NCBI RefSeq assembly: GCF_009695815.1
Contig: NZ_VUNE01000001.1
Location: forward strand, 248,001-312,000
Direction of reading: 5' to 3'
DNA: 64,000 nucleotides
DNA from: Peptostreptococcus porci
GTDB taxonomy: Bacteria; Bacillota; Clostridia; Peptostreptococcales; Peptostreptococcaceae
The position numbers were made by a program, and so were the translations under genes. Shown here one piece after another: positions 1 to 9,367 of this stretch. How positions within the stretch are numbered: position 1 is the first letter of the stretch; every line of letters starts with the position of its first letter. The notes beneath the pieces were generated by a model. That model had not been told where the DNA came from. It saw nothing but the letters and a program-made list of their open reading frames with translations, and did not search any database.

Positions 1-1
1 C

Positions 2-94
2 TATAGACAAAGACAATTGGGTATGGATTCGGCAATCGAGTTTACCAGTAAATTGGAGCAAATAATAAGTGAAAAAACTGTAACAAAAAAATAA
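2..94 (+). CDS. hprK: HPr kinase/phosphorylase, C-terminal end (partial)
   Basis: Open reading frame entering from the left edge and ending at TAA 92-94. The 30 visible residues (YRQRQLGMDSAIEF, then a short helix with KLEQII) resemble the C-terminal helix of bifunctional HPr kinase/phosphorylase, where a basic, Met-Gly, Ala and Glu-Phe pattern is usual. HprK phosphorylates Ser46 of HPr in carbon catabolite control. The position directly before murB and the rapZ-yvcK-whiA cluster matches the usual clostridial order, which is half of the argument. Only the tail is visible, so the call rests on a short match and on context. Confidence 0.6.
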   Translation, partial: YRQRQLGMDSAIEFTSKLEQIISEKTVTKK

Positions 95-149
95 ATTGAT
101 TTTGCTATGATTGAAACCATACATTATTTAATTATTTTTTTACAAAGTA

Positions 150-178
150 TTGTTATTTTTTTATATTTTGGTTATTAT
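150..178 (+). promoter_or_regulatory. Candidate sigma-A promoter upstream of murB
   Basis: TTGTTA at 150-155, a 17-base spacer and TATTAT at 173-178 (4/6 and 5/6 matches to consensus), about 40 bases before the murB ribosome binding site. It sits in the only gap between the hprK tail and murB, so it would drive the murB-rapZ-yvcK operon. Confidence 0.4.
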
Positions 179-221
179 ATAAGGTGGTATAGTTTTATGT
201 AATTGAAAATAGGAGGAAGAA

Positions 222-1136
222 ATGACTAAGAATGAATTGTATGGAATGCTTAAAGACATTATAGATGAAAATTCAATTTTTATAGATGAGTCAATGAAAA
301 AACATATTTCCTTCAAAGTAGGAGGTCCGGCAGATGTTTTGGTCAGACCAAAGACGGAAGACGAAATAAAAGACATTTTTAGCTTTTTAAATGATAATAA
401 TATACCTTTCCTTGTAAAAGGAAATGGTTCAAATATATTGATTAAAGACGGTGGATTTAGAGGTGTAGTGATTGAAATTGCTGATAATTTCAGTTCGTTT
501 GAAATTGTTGGTGACGATATGATAATTCAGACTGGTGCATTGTTATCTTCAATCGGCAGGGCTGCGATGGAAAATAATTTGACTGGGTTTGAGTTTGCTT
601 CTGGGATTCCGGGAACGCTTGGTGGTGCATTGGCTATGAATGCGGGCGCATACGGTGGAGAGATGAAAAATATCGTTAAATCTGTGAGATTGATGGATGA
701 AAAAGGAAAAATAGTCGAGTTTACAAATGAAGAAATGGAGTTTGGATACAGACACAGCATACTGTCAGACAGAAAAATGATAGCAATTTCGGCAGTTATA
801 TCTTTGAAAAACGGAAAATTTGATGAGATAAAGGAAAAGATGGAGGATCTTGCATATCAGAGAAGAACGAAGCAACCACTTGAATATCCGAGTGCAGGTA
901 GTACATTCAAAAGACCAGACGGATATTTTGCTGGTAAGCTGATTCAAGATTCAAACTTAAAAGGTGCGAGTGTGGGTGGAGCGATGGTTTCTGAAAAGCA
1001 CTCTGGTTTTGTCATAAACTATAACAATGCAACAGCCACTGACATTATCAATTTGATTGAGCATATCAAAAGCACTGTATATGATCAACAAGGCGTAAGG
1101 CTTGAAGAGGAAGTAAAGATTTTAGGTGAAGATTAA
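222..1136 (+). CDS. murB: UDP-N-acetylenolpyruvoylglucosamine reductase MurB
   Basis: Cytoplasmic FAD enzyme that reduces UDP-GlcNAc-enolpyruvate with NADPH to UDP-MurNAc, the second committed step of peptidoglycan precursor synthesis. The 304 residues fit the family. The N-terminal FAD-binding half shows KVGGPADVLVRP, then GNGSN, FASGIPGTLGGALAMNAGAYGGE; YRHSIL and RTKQPLEYPSAGSTFKRP (with the catalytic serine region) follow, and EEEVK lies near the end as in the MurB C-terminal domain. The Tyr-loop-less, short form is the one usual in Firmicutes (type II). AGGAGG lies about 7 bases before the ATG. The next gene starts 2 bases after the stop, so it heads an operon. Confidence 0.95.
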   Translation: MTKNELYGMLKDIIDENSIFIDESMKKHISFKVGGPADVLVRPKTEDEIKDIFSFLNDNNIPFLVKGNGSNILIKDGGFRGVVIEIADNFSSFEIVGDDMIIQTGALLSSIGRAAMENNLTGFEFASGIPGTLGGALAMNAGAYGGEMKNIVKSVRLMDEKGKIVEFTNEEMEFGYRHSILSDRKMIAISAVISLKNGKFDEIKEKMEDLAYQRRTKQPLEYPSAGSTFKRPDGYFAGKLIQDSNLKGASVGGAMVSEKHSGFVINYNNATATDIINLIEHIKSTVYDQQGVRLEEEVKILGED

Positions 1137-1138
1137 TT

Positions 1139-1876
1139 ATGAAAATTATTGGAGACTTTCATACACATACGATTTTCAGTTGTGGAAACAATGAAAAGAG
1201 AAGGCACGCAAAGGGGACGATTGAAGAAAACGTCTTGGTTGCGATTGATAAGGGTCTGAAGAAAATAGGAATTTCGGAGCATGGATTTTCTCATAATTTT
1301 TACGGATTATCGAGAAAAAATGCTCTAAAAGAAAGAGAAGAAATAGATAGATTAAACGAGAAATACAGCGATATTGAAATTTTGATGGGGATGGAATGCA
1401 ATATACTAGATGACAGTGGAAAAATCGACATGGAAGAGGATTTGATAGACAAGTTCGACTATATTCTAGCAGGATATCATTATGGTGCAAAGCCGACTTC
1501 ATTGAGATCTCTATTGCATAACATAGACAATCTTTTATTTGGTGGAATATTCTCAAAGGAATATAACACTAGAGCCGTTGTAAATGCCATGCAAAAATAT
1601 AATATCCTATATATAACGCACCCTGGAGATAAAGGGAAAGTGGATATTGAGAGGGTTGCTGACATGGCTGAAAAGACAGGTACAGGGCTTGAAATAAACG
1701 GTCATCATAGGAAGCTTAGTCCGGAGATGATCAAGAAAATTGGAGATAGAAATATAAAGTTCTATATCGGTTCTGATGCACATTCTCCAGAGAATGTTGC
1801 GAATTTTGAAAAGGCGTTTAAAATTGTAGAGGAAGCCGGTTTGGACGTCAGTAGAATAGAAAATATTGAAATTTAA
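1139..1876 (+). CDS. PHP-domain phosphoesterase (YcdX-like)
   Basis: A 245-residue PHP-family metal-dependent phosphatase. The metal ligand signature DFHTHTIFSCG opens the protein, followed by GISEHGFSH, a GMECNI segment (Glu ligand), AGYHYG and ITHPGDKG, and near the end IGSDAHSPENV (final Asp-x-His pair), all as in YcdX/HisK-type PHP proteins. The substrate cannot be told from sequence. The gene starts 2 bases after murB and its stop lies just before the rapZ binding site, so it is co-transcribed. PHP genes at this place, between murB and rapZ, are common in Clostridia. Confidence 0.85.
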   Translation: MKIIGDFHTHTIFSCGNNEKRRHAKGTIEENVLVAIDKGLKKIGISEHGFSHNFYGLSRKNALKEREEIDRLNEKYSDIEILMGMECNILDDSGKIDMEEDLIDKFDYILAGYHYGAKPTSLRSLLHNIDNLLFGGIFSKEYNTRAVVNAMQKYNILYITHPGDKGKVDIERVADMAEKTGTGLEINGHHRKLSPEMIKKIGDRNIKFYIGSDAHSPENVANFEKAFKIVEEAGLDVSRIENIEI

Positions 1877-1903
1877 GTGTGGCGTAAAAAAGGAGGTTTT
1901 GAT

Positions 1904-2767
1904 ATGAAATTTGTCATAGTAACGGGATTATCTGGTTCTGGAAAAAGTGAAGCAATGCGAGCATTAGAAGATATGGGGTATTACTGTGTCGACAATCTAC
2001 CTCCTGCCTTAATAGTGAATTTTGCAGAATTGTTTTTTCATTCAAATTCAAATATAGATAAAGTGGCGTTGGGAATTGACATCAGAGGAAGAGAGTTCTT
2101 TCAAGAATTAAACTCTGCCTTGGAGCATTTGGATTCTGCTAATTTTAAGTTTGATATGATATATTTGGATTGTGATGATGATGTATTGGTAAAGAGATAT
2201 AAGATGACGAGGAGAAATCATCCATTGGCGGCAAATTCTCAGATTTCTGATGGAATAAAAAAAGAAAGAGTGATAATGGAGCCTCTAAAAAAATATTCAA
2301 GGATGATAATCGATACTAGCAATATGAAGCCAAAGGATTTGAAACAGGAAATTGCTAGTATATATGATGAGGATGATGGTCTAAACAGTCCAAATATCAC
2401 AATTTCTGTGGTTTCGTTTGGATTTAAATACGGACTTCCAATAGATGCAGATTTGGTATTTGATGTAAGATTTTTGCCAAATCCATACTATGATCTGGAT
2501 TTAAGACCAAAAACTGGAGATAGCGAAGATGTAAGGGCATTTGTGATGAACTCAGAAGTGAGCAAGGCATTTGTTGAAAAGCTATTTGATCTGTATGATT
2601 TTCTAATACCTCAGTATATCAATGAAGGAAAGCAGCATCTAGTGATTGGGATAGGTTGTACAGGTGGAAGACATAGGTCTGTTACAATAGCAAACTATTC
2701 TTTTGATTATCTGAATGACAAGGGCTATAGAGTAGTGAAGAAGCATAGAGATGCAAAGTTGGATTAA
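1904..2767 (+). CDS. rapZ: RNase adapter / nucleotide-binding protein RapZ (YvcJ)
   Basis: A 287-residue P-loop protein of the RapZ/YvcJ family. The Walker A stretch VTGLSGSGKSEAM is at the N-terminus, followed by MGYYCVDNLPP, RRNHPL, FGFKYG, DVRFLPNPYY and the C-terminal GCTGGRHRSV signature. In Gram-negatives RapZ adapts RNase E to small RNAs; in Firmicutes YvcJ binds nucleotides and affects competence, with its exact role unclear. The ATG at 1904 is chosen because AGGAGG (1891-1896) precedes it; a GTG at 1877 would lie upstream of that binding site. The stop directly abuts yvcK. Confidence 0.93.
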   Translation: MKFVIVTGLSGSGKSEAMRALEDMGYYCVDNLPPALIVNFAELFFHSNSNIDKVALGIDIRGREFFQELNSALEHLDSANFKFDMIYLDCDDDVLVKRYKMTRRNHPLAANSQISDGIKKERVIMEPLKKYSRMIIDTSNMKPKDLKQEIASIYDEDDGLNSPNITISVVSFGFKYGLPIDADLVFDVRFLPNPYYDLDLRPKTGDSEDVRAFVMNSEVSKAFVEKLFDLYDFLIPQYINEGKQHLVIGIGCTGGRHRSVTIANYSFDYLNDKGYRVVKKHRDAKLD

Positions 2768-2779
2768 TTGGAGGATATT

Positions 2780-3931
2780 ATGCAGATAAACTTATCAGGA
2801 CTTGAGATGATACTTGCATTGCTTGCATTTTTGGGTGTGATTTCTTTTATAATTGCATTTTATGTTATCTATAGATTTATTTTATTATACAAAAAGACAG
2901 TAGATCAGAATCAGATTACGATTGAAACTATTCAGAAAAATAAATTTGAACCCAAAATAGTCGTAATCGGAGGTGGTACAGGCCAATCTGTTTTTTTGAG
3001 AGGGCTTAAGCATACAACAAAGAATATTACTGCCATAGTTACTGTTGCAGATGATGGTGGTGGATCAGGTGCGTTGAGAGAGGATCTTGGAATGTTGCCA
3101 CCTGGAGATATTAGAAATTGTCTGTTGGCACTTGCGAACATCGAACCTACGATGAATGAAGTAATGCAGTATAGGTTTTCTGATGGAGCGCTTAAAGGTC
3201 AAAGTTTTGGGAATTTATTTATCGCTGCGATGACTGGATTATACGATAATTTTGAAACGGCTGTTTACAAGATGAGTCAAATTTTTGCCATTACAGGAAA
3301 GGTATTGCCGGTTACTATGGAGGATATCAATCTAGTTGCTGAGTTGGAAAATGGAGAAAAAATAGTAGGTGAATCAAATATACCAAGCGCTGCTAGAAGG
3401 GCAAAAAGCAAGATAAAAAAAATGTCCTTAGATAAGGAAAATGCAAAGCCTTTGGATGAAGTTATTACGTCTATAAAGGAAGCTGATGCGATAGTAATAG
3501 GTCCTGGCAGTTTGTATACGAGTATTCTTCCAAATATTTTGGTGGATGGTGTGGTAGATGCTTTGTCTAGTTCAACTGCTCCCAAAATTTATATTTGCAA
3601 TATAATGACACAGCCAGGAGAAACTGATGGCAAGGATGTTGTAGATCATGTAAAAGTATTGCTTGATCATGCAGGAGTGAATTTTATTGATTATGTAATT
3701 GTAAATAACGAAGAGTTGCCAGTTGGCGTTTTTGAGAGATACGCAAAGGACGGAGCAAAATTGATTTTATTGGATGAAAAACAGAGGGAATGTCTAGGGC
3801 TGTCTGGAATTGCCTGTCTGGAGCAGAAATTAATAGAGATTAGAAGTGGTTATATTAGGCACGATGCTGATTTATTATCAAATGTCGTGATGAAGATTGC
3901 AATAAAGCACAGTTATAATACTGATTTGTAA
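2780..3931 (+). CDS. yvcK: Gluconeogenesis factor YvcK/MgfK (CofD-like)
   Basis: Member of the YvcK/CofD-like family, required in Bacillus for growth on gluconeogenic carbon and for normal placement of PBP1; it binds UDP-sugars. Residues about 10-35 form one hydrophobic membrane segment, then comes the Rossmann-like core: KIVVIGGGTGQSVFLRGLK, TVADDGGGSGALRE, MLPPGDIRNCLLALA, GQSFGNLFIAAM, AIVIGPGSLYTSILPN and NIMTQPGET, all typical. The N-terminal membrane anchor is seen in many clostridial homologues but not in B. subtilis. The ATG at 2780 follows GGAGGA (2770-2775); a TTG at 2768 would overlap that site. Confidence 0.92.
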   Translation: MQINLSGLEMILALLAFLGVISFIIAFYVIYRFILLYKKTVDQNQITIETIQKNKFEPKIVVIGGGTGQSVFLRGLKHTTKNITAIVTVADDGGGSGALREDLGMLPPGDIRNCLLALANIEPTMNEVMQYRFSDGALKGQSFGNLFIAAMTGLYDNFETAVYKMSQIFAITGKVLPVTMEDINLVAELENGEKIVGESNIPSAARRAKSKIKKMSLDKENAKPLDEVITSIKEADAIVIGPGSLYTSILPNILVDGVVDALSSSTAPKIYICNIMTQPGETDGKDVVDHVKVLLDHAGVNFIDYVIVNNEELPVGVFERYAKDGAKLILLDEKQRECLGLSGIACLEQKLIEIRSGYIRHDADLLSNVVMKIAIKHSYNTDL

Positions 3932-3954
3932 GAATTATAATTAATTCTTTTTTT
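3930..3954 (+). terminator. A/T-rich hairpin with T-run after yvcK
   Basis: Seven-base inverted repeat AAGAATT / AATTCTT (3930-3936 and 3943-3949) with a 6-base loop, running into a T-run that ends at 3954 and then directly into the AAGGAG of the next gene. The stem is weak, so it is more likely an attenuator than a full stop. Confidence 0.4.
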
Positions 3955-3967
3955 AAGGAGTGATACT

Positions 3968-4384
3968 ATGAGAGAAGAGGTAAGTGCAGGTGGAGTTGTT
4001 GTTCTTGGTAATTCTATACTGTTGCTGAGAAAGTACAATGGTGATTGGGTTCTCCCCAAGGGTAAGGTAGAATTGGGAGAAACTCATAAGCAAGCTGCTC
4101 TTAGGGAAGTTAGAGAAGAAACTGGAGTAAAAGCCAAAATAGGAAAGTATTTGGGGGAAATACATTATACATATAAAGAAAATTGGGACGATAGTAAGGA
4201 CGTTCACAAGATAGTTTATTGGTATTTGATGTGTGCCAAAAATATGGATACTGTTCCACAAAAAGAAGAAGGTTTTGTAGAAGCCAAATTCATTCATGTA
4301 AATAGAGTTGCTGATATGGCTAGATATACTGATGAAAAAGAAATAATAAAGGTCGCCTTGAAAGAGCTTGAAAAGGAAAAATAG
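3968..4384 (+). CDS. NUDIX hydrolase (MutT/Ap4A type)
   Basis: A 138-residue NUDIX pyrophosphohydrolase. The NUDIX box is complete: [22 protein letters not shown] (about residues 35-57), which binds the divalent metal. Residues [10 protein letters not shown] and the YTYKENWDD segment resemble Ap4A-hydrolase/MutT-like members, but substrate cannot be fixed by sequence. AAGGAG precedes the ATG by 8 bases. It sits between yvcK and whiA, an arrangement seen in several Clostridia, and its stop overlaps nothing but lies only 7 bases before the whiA ATG, so coupling is likely. Confidence 0.88.
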   Translation: MREEVSAGGVVVLGNSILLLRKYNGDWVLPKGKVELGETHKQAALREVREETGVKAKIGKYLGEIHYTYKENWDDSKDVHKIVYWYLMCAKNMDTVPQKEEGFVEAKFIHVNRVADMARYTDEKEIIKVALKELEKEK

Positions 4385-4391
4385 AGAGATT

Positions 4392-5357
4392 ATGTCATTT
4401 TCAACTGAGACAAAAAATGAGCTTTCAAGAATGGATATTGGCAACAGAGCTTTGGATATAGCTGAATTATCAGCTATAATAAGACTTTCAGGAAGTTTGC
4501 ATTTTATGGGCAATATGCAAATAGGGCTAAAAATTACGACTGAGTTAAATTCTATAGCTAGAAGAGTTTTTAAAATATTGAAGAAAGAATTTGAAATCAA
4601 CACTAGTATCACTGTTAATAAAAATCAAATGCTAAAGAAAAATAATAGTTACGTGTTGACTATTACTCCTGAAATGGGAGCATCAAAGCTATTGGTAGAC
4701 TTGGGAATATTAGATAATGAAAATACGTTTATCACAAGAAATGATATTTCCAACAAAATAGTAAAAGAGCCAGAGGACGCACACGCTTATATTAGAGGTG
4801 CATTTTTGGGTGGTGGATCAATTAACGATCCAGAAAAAAATTATCACATGGAATTTGTCGCAAACAATGAAGACTATGCTTATGAATTAAGTGAGCTTAT
4901 AAATTCTATGGGATTTAATAGCAAAATTGTAGCTAGGAAGAATAATTTTGTGGTATATTTGAAGGAAAGTGAGCAGATTTCAGATTTACTGGCAATAATT
5001 GGAGCTACAAATGCAATGTTTGCATTACAAAACATAAAAATAATGAAAGAAATGAGAAATAATGTAAATAGAATAGTAAATTGTGAAACAGCCAATTTGT
5101 CTAAAACTGTTGATGCGGCTGTTAGGCAAGTTGAAAATATATTGATTATACAAAAAACTATCGGCATAAGGGGACTTCCAGAAAATCTTCAAGAGTTGGC
5201 GATGCTCAGATTAGAGTATGAAGATATGAGCTTGAAAGAATTGGGAGAAATGCTACATCCCCCTCTTGGAAAATCTGGTGTAAATCACAGGTTCAAAAAA
5301 ATAGAGGAAATTGCCAATAGACATAGAGATGAAGTATCTTTGGAAGATTTATTTTAA
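4392..5357 (+). CDS. whiA: DNA-binding sporulation/division regulator WhiA
   Basis: A 321-residue WhiA. The N-terminal part holds a degenerate LAGLIDADG homing-endonuclease-like fold: [14 protein letters not shown] and [24 protein letters not shown] are the two helix regions. The C-terminal part carries the helix-turn-helix: [33 protein letters not shown] is the WhiA signature. In actinomycetes WhiA is a sporulation regulator; in Firmicutes it affects division and chromosome segregation. ATG 4392 is chosen because the conserved [11 protein letters not shown] start fits other WhiA proteins; a TTG 24 bases upstream would overlap the NUDIX gene. The final gene of the murB-whiA cluster, with a hairpin following. 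Confidence 0.93.
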   Translation: MSFSTETKNELSRMDIGNRALDIAELSAIIRLSGSLHFMGNMQIGLKITTELNSIARRVFKILKKEFEINTSITVNKNQMLKKNNSYVLTITPEMGASKLLVDLGILDNENTFITRNDISNKIVKEPEDAHAYIRGAFLGGGSINDPEKNYHMEFVANNEDYAYELSELINSMGFNSKIVARKNNFVVYLKESEQISDLLAIIGATNAMFALQNIKIMKEMRNNVNRIVNCETANLSKTVDAAVRQVENILIIQKTIGIRGLPENLQELAMLRLEYEDMSLKELGEMLHPPLGKSGVNHRFKKIEEIANRHRDEVSLEDLF

Positions 5358-5378
5358 GCTGGTGCCTTTGCATCAGCT
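5357..5378 (+). terminator. Strong hairpin between whiA and dnaE
   Basis: AGCTGGTGC / GCATCAGCT (one G-T pair) forms a 9-base stem closed by a CTTT loop, starting at the last base of the whiA stop. Only four T residues follow (ATTTTAAAA), so it may be a weak terminator or an RNA-processing or stabilising stem before dnaE. Confidence 0.5.
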
Positions 5379-5403
5379 ATTTTAAAATAATGGAGGTGAT
5401 GGT

Positions 5404-8400
5404 ATGAATGTAGAAAAGGGCAATGAAATATATCAAGATATAGACACCGATGAAAAATACAATGAGATACATCAAGATATAGACAACAATGAAATACATC
5501 ATGATGATATAGATAATAATGAAAAAAAAGATTTTTGTCATCTTCATGTGCATACAGAATATAGTCTTTTAGATGGATTTTCCAGACTAGATTGGCTGAT
5601 TCCAAGAATAAAGGAATTGGGAATGAGTTCATGTGCAATTACAGATCATGGATCGATGTTCGGCGTTGTAGATTTTTATAAAAAATGCAAGAAAAACGGA
5701 ATAAAGCCGATAATAGGTTGCGAAGTGTATGTGGCGCCAAGATCTATGTCAGAAAAAGACCCAATGATAGATAAATACTCATCACACCTGATATTACTTG
5801 CTGAAAATAACGATGGATACAAAAATTTGATAAAAATAGTATCTGATTCTTATACGGAAGGCTTTTACTACAAACCTAGAACTGACAAAGAGCAACTGAG
5901 AAAATACTCAGATGGGATAATATGTCTATCTGCATGCCTAAATGGAGAAATTCCAAAGGCTTTGATGGCTAGGGATTATGAACTGGCAAAAAAACTTTCA
6001 ATTGAATACAGGGGAATTTTTGGCAAGGATAATTTCTTTTTAGAGCTACAGGATCATAATTTGTTTGAGGACAAAGAGGTAAATGCTGGCTTGTTGAAAC
6101 TGTCAAAAGAGCTTGATATTCCATTGGTTGCAACAAATGATTCACATTATGTCAGAAGAGAGGACTCAGAGAATCACGATATACTACTATGTATTCAGAT
6201 GCAAAAGATAGTTGATGATCCTACGAGAATGAAATTTCCAAATGATGAGTTTTACCTAAAATCTAGAGCAGAGATGGAGGAGCTATTTTCATTTGCACCT
6301 GAATCAATCGACAATACACTAAAAATTGCTGAAAGGTGTAACGTGGAATTCGATTTTAATACATATCATATACCTTCATTTGAAGTTCCAGATGGAATGA
6401 CAGCTTTGGACTATATGAGAAAGCTTTGCTATCTTGGTCTTGAGGATAGATATGGAACCAATGTGGATGATGAAATCAAGGAAAGACTTGACTATGAGAT
6501 TGATGTTATTGCAAACATGGGTTATATTGAGTATTTTCTGATAGTTTGGGACTTTATAAACTTTGCAAAGAGCAATAATATAATTGTAGGTCCTGGAAGA
6601 GGATCTGCGGCTGGATCAATAGTTGCTTATACATTGAAAATAACGGATATCGATCCGATAAAGTACAATTTGTTGTTTGAGAGATTTTTAAATCCAGAAA
6701 GAGTAACTATGCCCGATATAGATATTGACTTCTGTTACGAGAGAAGAGAGGAAGTAATTGAGTATGTGAAGGACAAATATGGCTCCGATCACGTAGCTCA
6801 GATAATCACTTTCGGTACAATGGGTGCAAAGCTTGCCATTAGAGATGTAGGTAGAGTTTTGGATATCCCATATAATAAAGTCGACTCGATAGCAAAAGAG
6901 ATACCATTTTCACTGGGTATGACAATAGACAAGGCGTTTGATGAAAATCCTAATCTAGAAAAATTATACGATAATGATGGAGATGTGAAGCGAATCATAG
7001 ATATATCAAAGAAGTTAGAGGGAATGCTAAGACATGCGTCCACTCATGCAGCAGGTGTTGTTATTTCTAAAAATCCTGTTTACGAGTATGTTCCACTTTA
7101 TAGAAATCAAGATTCAATCACGACTCAATTTACTATGACAACACTTGAAGAATTGGGCCTTTTAAAAATGGACTTTCTTGGTCTGAGAACACTTACAGTT
7201 ATTAGAGATACATTAGATTTGATAGAGCTGAATAGAGAATCTAAGGGGTATACAGAAAAAATTGATTTTTCAAGGATGGAATACGATGATCCGAAGGTGT
7301 ATGAGCAACTGTCGCTTGGGAATACTATGGGTGTGTTCCAGCTTGAAAGTGCTGGTATGAGAAGCTTTATGAAGCAGCTGAAGCCAAGCAGCTTTGAAGA
7401 CATTGTTGCCGGAATATCTTTGTATAGACCGGGTCCAATGGAATCAATTCCCAAATATGTTAATTGCAAGCATAATCCGAGCGAAGTTACATATCTGCAT
7501 GAAAAGCTAAAACCTATTTTGGATGTAACATACGGTTGCTTAGTGTATCAGGAGCAGGTTATGCAGGTTGTTCGAGAGCTAGGTGGGTATAGCTTTGGTA
7601 GAAGTGACTTAGTTAGAAGAGCCATGAGTAAAAAGAAAATGGATGTCATGGAAGAAGAAAGACAGTATTTTATTCATGGAAAGCTAGACGAAAATGATGA
7701 TATAGAAATTGCGGGATGCGTTAGAAATGGTGTGCCTGAAGATGTAGCAAATCAAATATTTGACGAGATGATCGATTTTGCAAAATACGCATTCAACAAA
7801 TCTCATGCAGCTGCTTATGGCGTTTTGGCTTATGAAACGGCATATTTGAAGGTACATTATCCAGTGGAATTTATGGCGGCTTTGATGACCTCTGTTATGG
7901 GAAATACAGATAAGGTTGTAGAATACATAGGAGAATGTGAAGCTATAGGAATTAAGGTTTTGCCACCTGACATCAACAAGTCATTTTCAAAGTTTTCTGT
8001 TGATGGAGATAATATAAGATTCGGTTTGGCAGCTGTGAAAAATGTTGGAGCATCGGTAATAGACAACATTGTTTCTGAAAGAAATAAAAATGGTGAGTTT
8101 ACTGATTTATCAGATATGATAAAAAGACTTGATGCAAAATATACAAATAAGAGAGTCATCGAGAGTCTGATAAAGGGTGGAGCATTTGACACTACCGGTC
8201 AAAACAGAGCAACTCTTTTGTATAACTTTGAGTCTGTATTGGAGAGTGTGTCGAAATCCAGAAAGAATAATATTGAAGGTCAGATATCGATGTTTGATTT
8301 GTTTGCAGGAGATACTGTTGATGACAGCATGATGTCAACTAGTTCTAATTTGACTTTTAGAGAAGAACTCAAGGACAAGATTAAACTAGATATGGAAAAG

Positions 8401-9090
8401 GAAGTTTTGGGAATATATGTTTCTGGGCATCCTCTGTCAGAATATAAGGAGATATTGACAAAAAGAGCCTCAATAAATACACTGATGATTAATTCCCTAA
8501 AGGAGGAACCGGAAAAATTATTGGAGCTTAACAATTCTGAACAGATAATAGGCGGGATAATTGTTGCCAAGAAGGTGCTTTCTACCAAGAAAAACCAATT
8601 GATGGCTTTTTTAGAGTTGGAAGACTTATATGGAAAGATTGATTTGGTCGCTTTTCCAAATGAGCTAGAAAAATACACTGATTTGTTGCGAGAAGATAAA
8701 TTTGTTCTAGTAAAAGGTAGAATAAGTGTTAGAGGTGACGATATGGTGTCATTGAATATTACAGAGATAAAAGCTATTGATGACGAAAGCGAGTTTTCTA
8801 CTCAAAAGAAGTATAATACAAATCGATCTGCTATAACTCAAAATATTGGAACTGGAAAAAAAGTGTTTTTGAGAATAGATTCTATGTCAAATAAGGAATT
8901 GATTAACAAGATTTATTCAATAATAAACACGAATCGAGGAACGGATGAGGTAGTCATATTCCCAGTGGATGAAAATGCAAATGGCAGTAAAATTACGTAC
9001 AAATTAAAAGGTATGGGAGTATATGCTGACGAAGGATTTGAAGAGGAACTTCAGAAAATACTGGAAAAAAATGACATAGTAATAAAATAG
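5404..9090 (+). CDS. dnaE: DNA polymerase III alpha subunit DnaE
   Basis: Replicative or lesion-bypass polymerase of the DnaE1 type, 1228 residues. Domains in order: PHP domain (HLHVHTEYSLLDG at about 47, ITDHGSMFG, DSHYV), polymerase palm with GPGRGSAAGSIVAY and the catalytic PDIDIDF, KSHAAAYGVLAYE, a helix-hairpin-helix region (about 900-960) and a C-terminal OB-fold (about 1060-1130). GGAGGTGAT lies just before the ATG, so this start is firm. That makes the 44 residues before the PHP domain unusual: they are acidic, His/Asn-rich and made of imperfect repeats of a DIDNNEIHQ-like unit. A terminator follows the gene. Confidence 0.95.
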   Translation: MNVEKGNEIYQDIDTDEKYNEIHQDIDNNEIHHDDIDNNEKKDFCHLHVHTEYSLLDGFSRLDWLIPRIKELGMSSCAITDHGSMFGVVDFYKKCKKNGIKPIIGCEVYVAPRSMSEKDPMIDKYSSHLILLAENNDGYKNLIKIVSDSYTEGFYYKPRTDKEQLRKYSDGIICLSACLNGEIPKALMARDYELAKKLSIEYRGIFGKDNFFLELQDHNLFEDKEVNAGLLKLSKELDIPLVATNDSHYVRREDSENHDILLCIQMQKIVDDPTRMKFPNDEFYLKSRAEMEELFSFAPESIDNTLKIAERCNVEFDFNTYHIPSFEVPDGMTALDYMRKLCYLGLEDRYGTNVDDEIKERLDYEIDVIANMGYIEYFLIVWDFINFAKSNNIIVGPGRGSAAGSIVAYTLKITDIDPIKYNLLFERFLNPERVTMPDIDIDFCYERREEVIEYVKDKYGSDHVAQIITFGTMGAKLAIRDVGRVLDIPYNKVDSIAKEIPFSLGMTIDKAFDENPNLEKLYDNDGDVKRIIDISKKLEGMLRHASTHAAGVVISKNPVYEYVPLYRNQDSITTQFTMTTLEELGLLKMDFLGLRTLTVIRDTLDLIELNRESKGYTEKIDFSRMEYDDPKVYEQLSLGNTMGVFQLESAGMRSFMKQLKPSSFEDIVAGISLYRPGPMESIPKYVNCKHNPSEVTYLHEKLKPILDVTYGCLVYQEQVMQVVRELGGYSFGRSDLVRRAMSKKKMDVMEEERQYFIHGKLDENDDIEIAGCVRNGVPEDVANQIFDEMIDFAKYAFNKSHAAAYGVLAYETAYLKVHYPVEFMAALMTSVMGNTDKVVEYIGECEAIGIKVLPPDINKSFSKFSVDGDNIRFGLAAVKNVGASVIDNIVSERNKNGEFTDLSDMIKRLDAKYTNKRVIESLIKGGAFDTTGQNRATLLYNFESVLESVSKSRKNNIEGQISMFDLFAGDTVDDSMMSTSSNLTFREELKDKIKLDMEKEVLGIYVSGHPLSEYKEILTKRASINTLMINSLKEEPEKLLELNNSEQIIGGIIVAKKVLSTKKNQLMAFLELEDLYGKIDLVAFPNELEKYTDLLREDKFVLVKGRISVRGDDMVSLNITEIKAIDDESEFSTQKKYNTNRSAITQNIGTGKKVFLRIDSMSNKELINKIYSIINTNRGTDEVVIFPVDENANGSKITYKLKGMGVYADEGFEEELQKILEKNDIVIK

Positions 9091-9183
9091 TAATAATATG
9101 GTAATAAATTGAAGAAAAATGTAGTGATTTTTTAATATATTGATGAGTTGCTACACACCATATATTAGCGAAATTAGACAATT

Positions 9184-9230
9184 GGCTCGTGTATTCAATT
9201 TTGTTGAAAGTGAATGCTACGGGCCTTTTT
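9184..9230 (+). terminator. Intrinsic terminator after dnaE
   Basis: GGCTCGTGTATTC (9184-9196) pairs with GAATGCTACGGGCC (9212-9225) with one bulge and G-U pairs, followed by TTTTT (9226-9230). Confidence 0.8.
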
Positions 9231-9303
9231 GATTATGTAATGAACCGTTTTAAAACTATTTCTTGTGAAAATATTTAGTTGAAGTATATTTTGGTATTTA
9301 GTA

Positions 9304-9333
9304 TTGTACAAGAATGTGTCAATATGCTATAAT
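9304..9333 (+). promoter_or_regulatory. Extended -10 promoter upstream of pfkA
   Basis: TTGTAC (9304-9309), 18-base spacer and TGC-TATAAT (extended -10, hexamer at 9328-9333). The perfect -10 with upstream TG is strong evidence even with a poor -35. The predicted start point (about 9340) falls at the foot of a hairpin with T-run. Confidence 0.5.
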
Positions 9334-9338
9334 AACAG

Positions 9339-9367
9339 TTGATGAATGTTTTTCATCAAAATTTTTT
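9339..9367 (+). terminator. Promoter-proximal hairpin with T6
   Basis: TTGATGAA (9339-9346) / TTCATCAA (9352-9359) with a 5-base loop, then AA and six T. It has the form of an intrinsic terminator but begins where the transcript from the preceding promoter should start, so it would act as an attenuator or give a tiny RNA. Confidence 0.5.
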
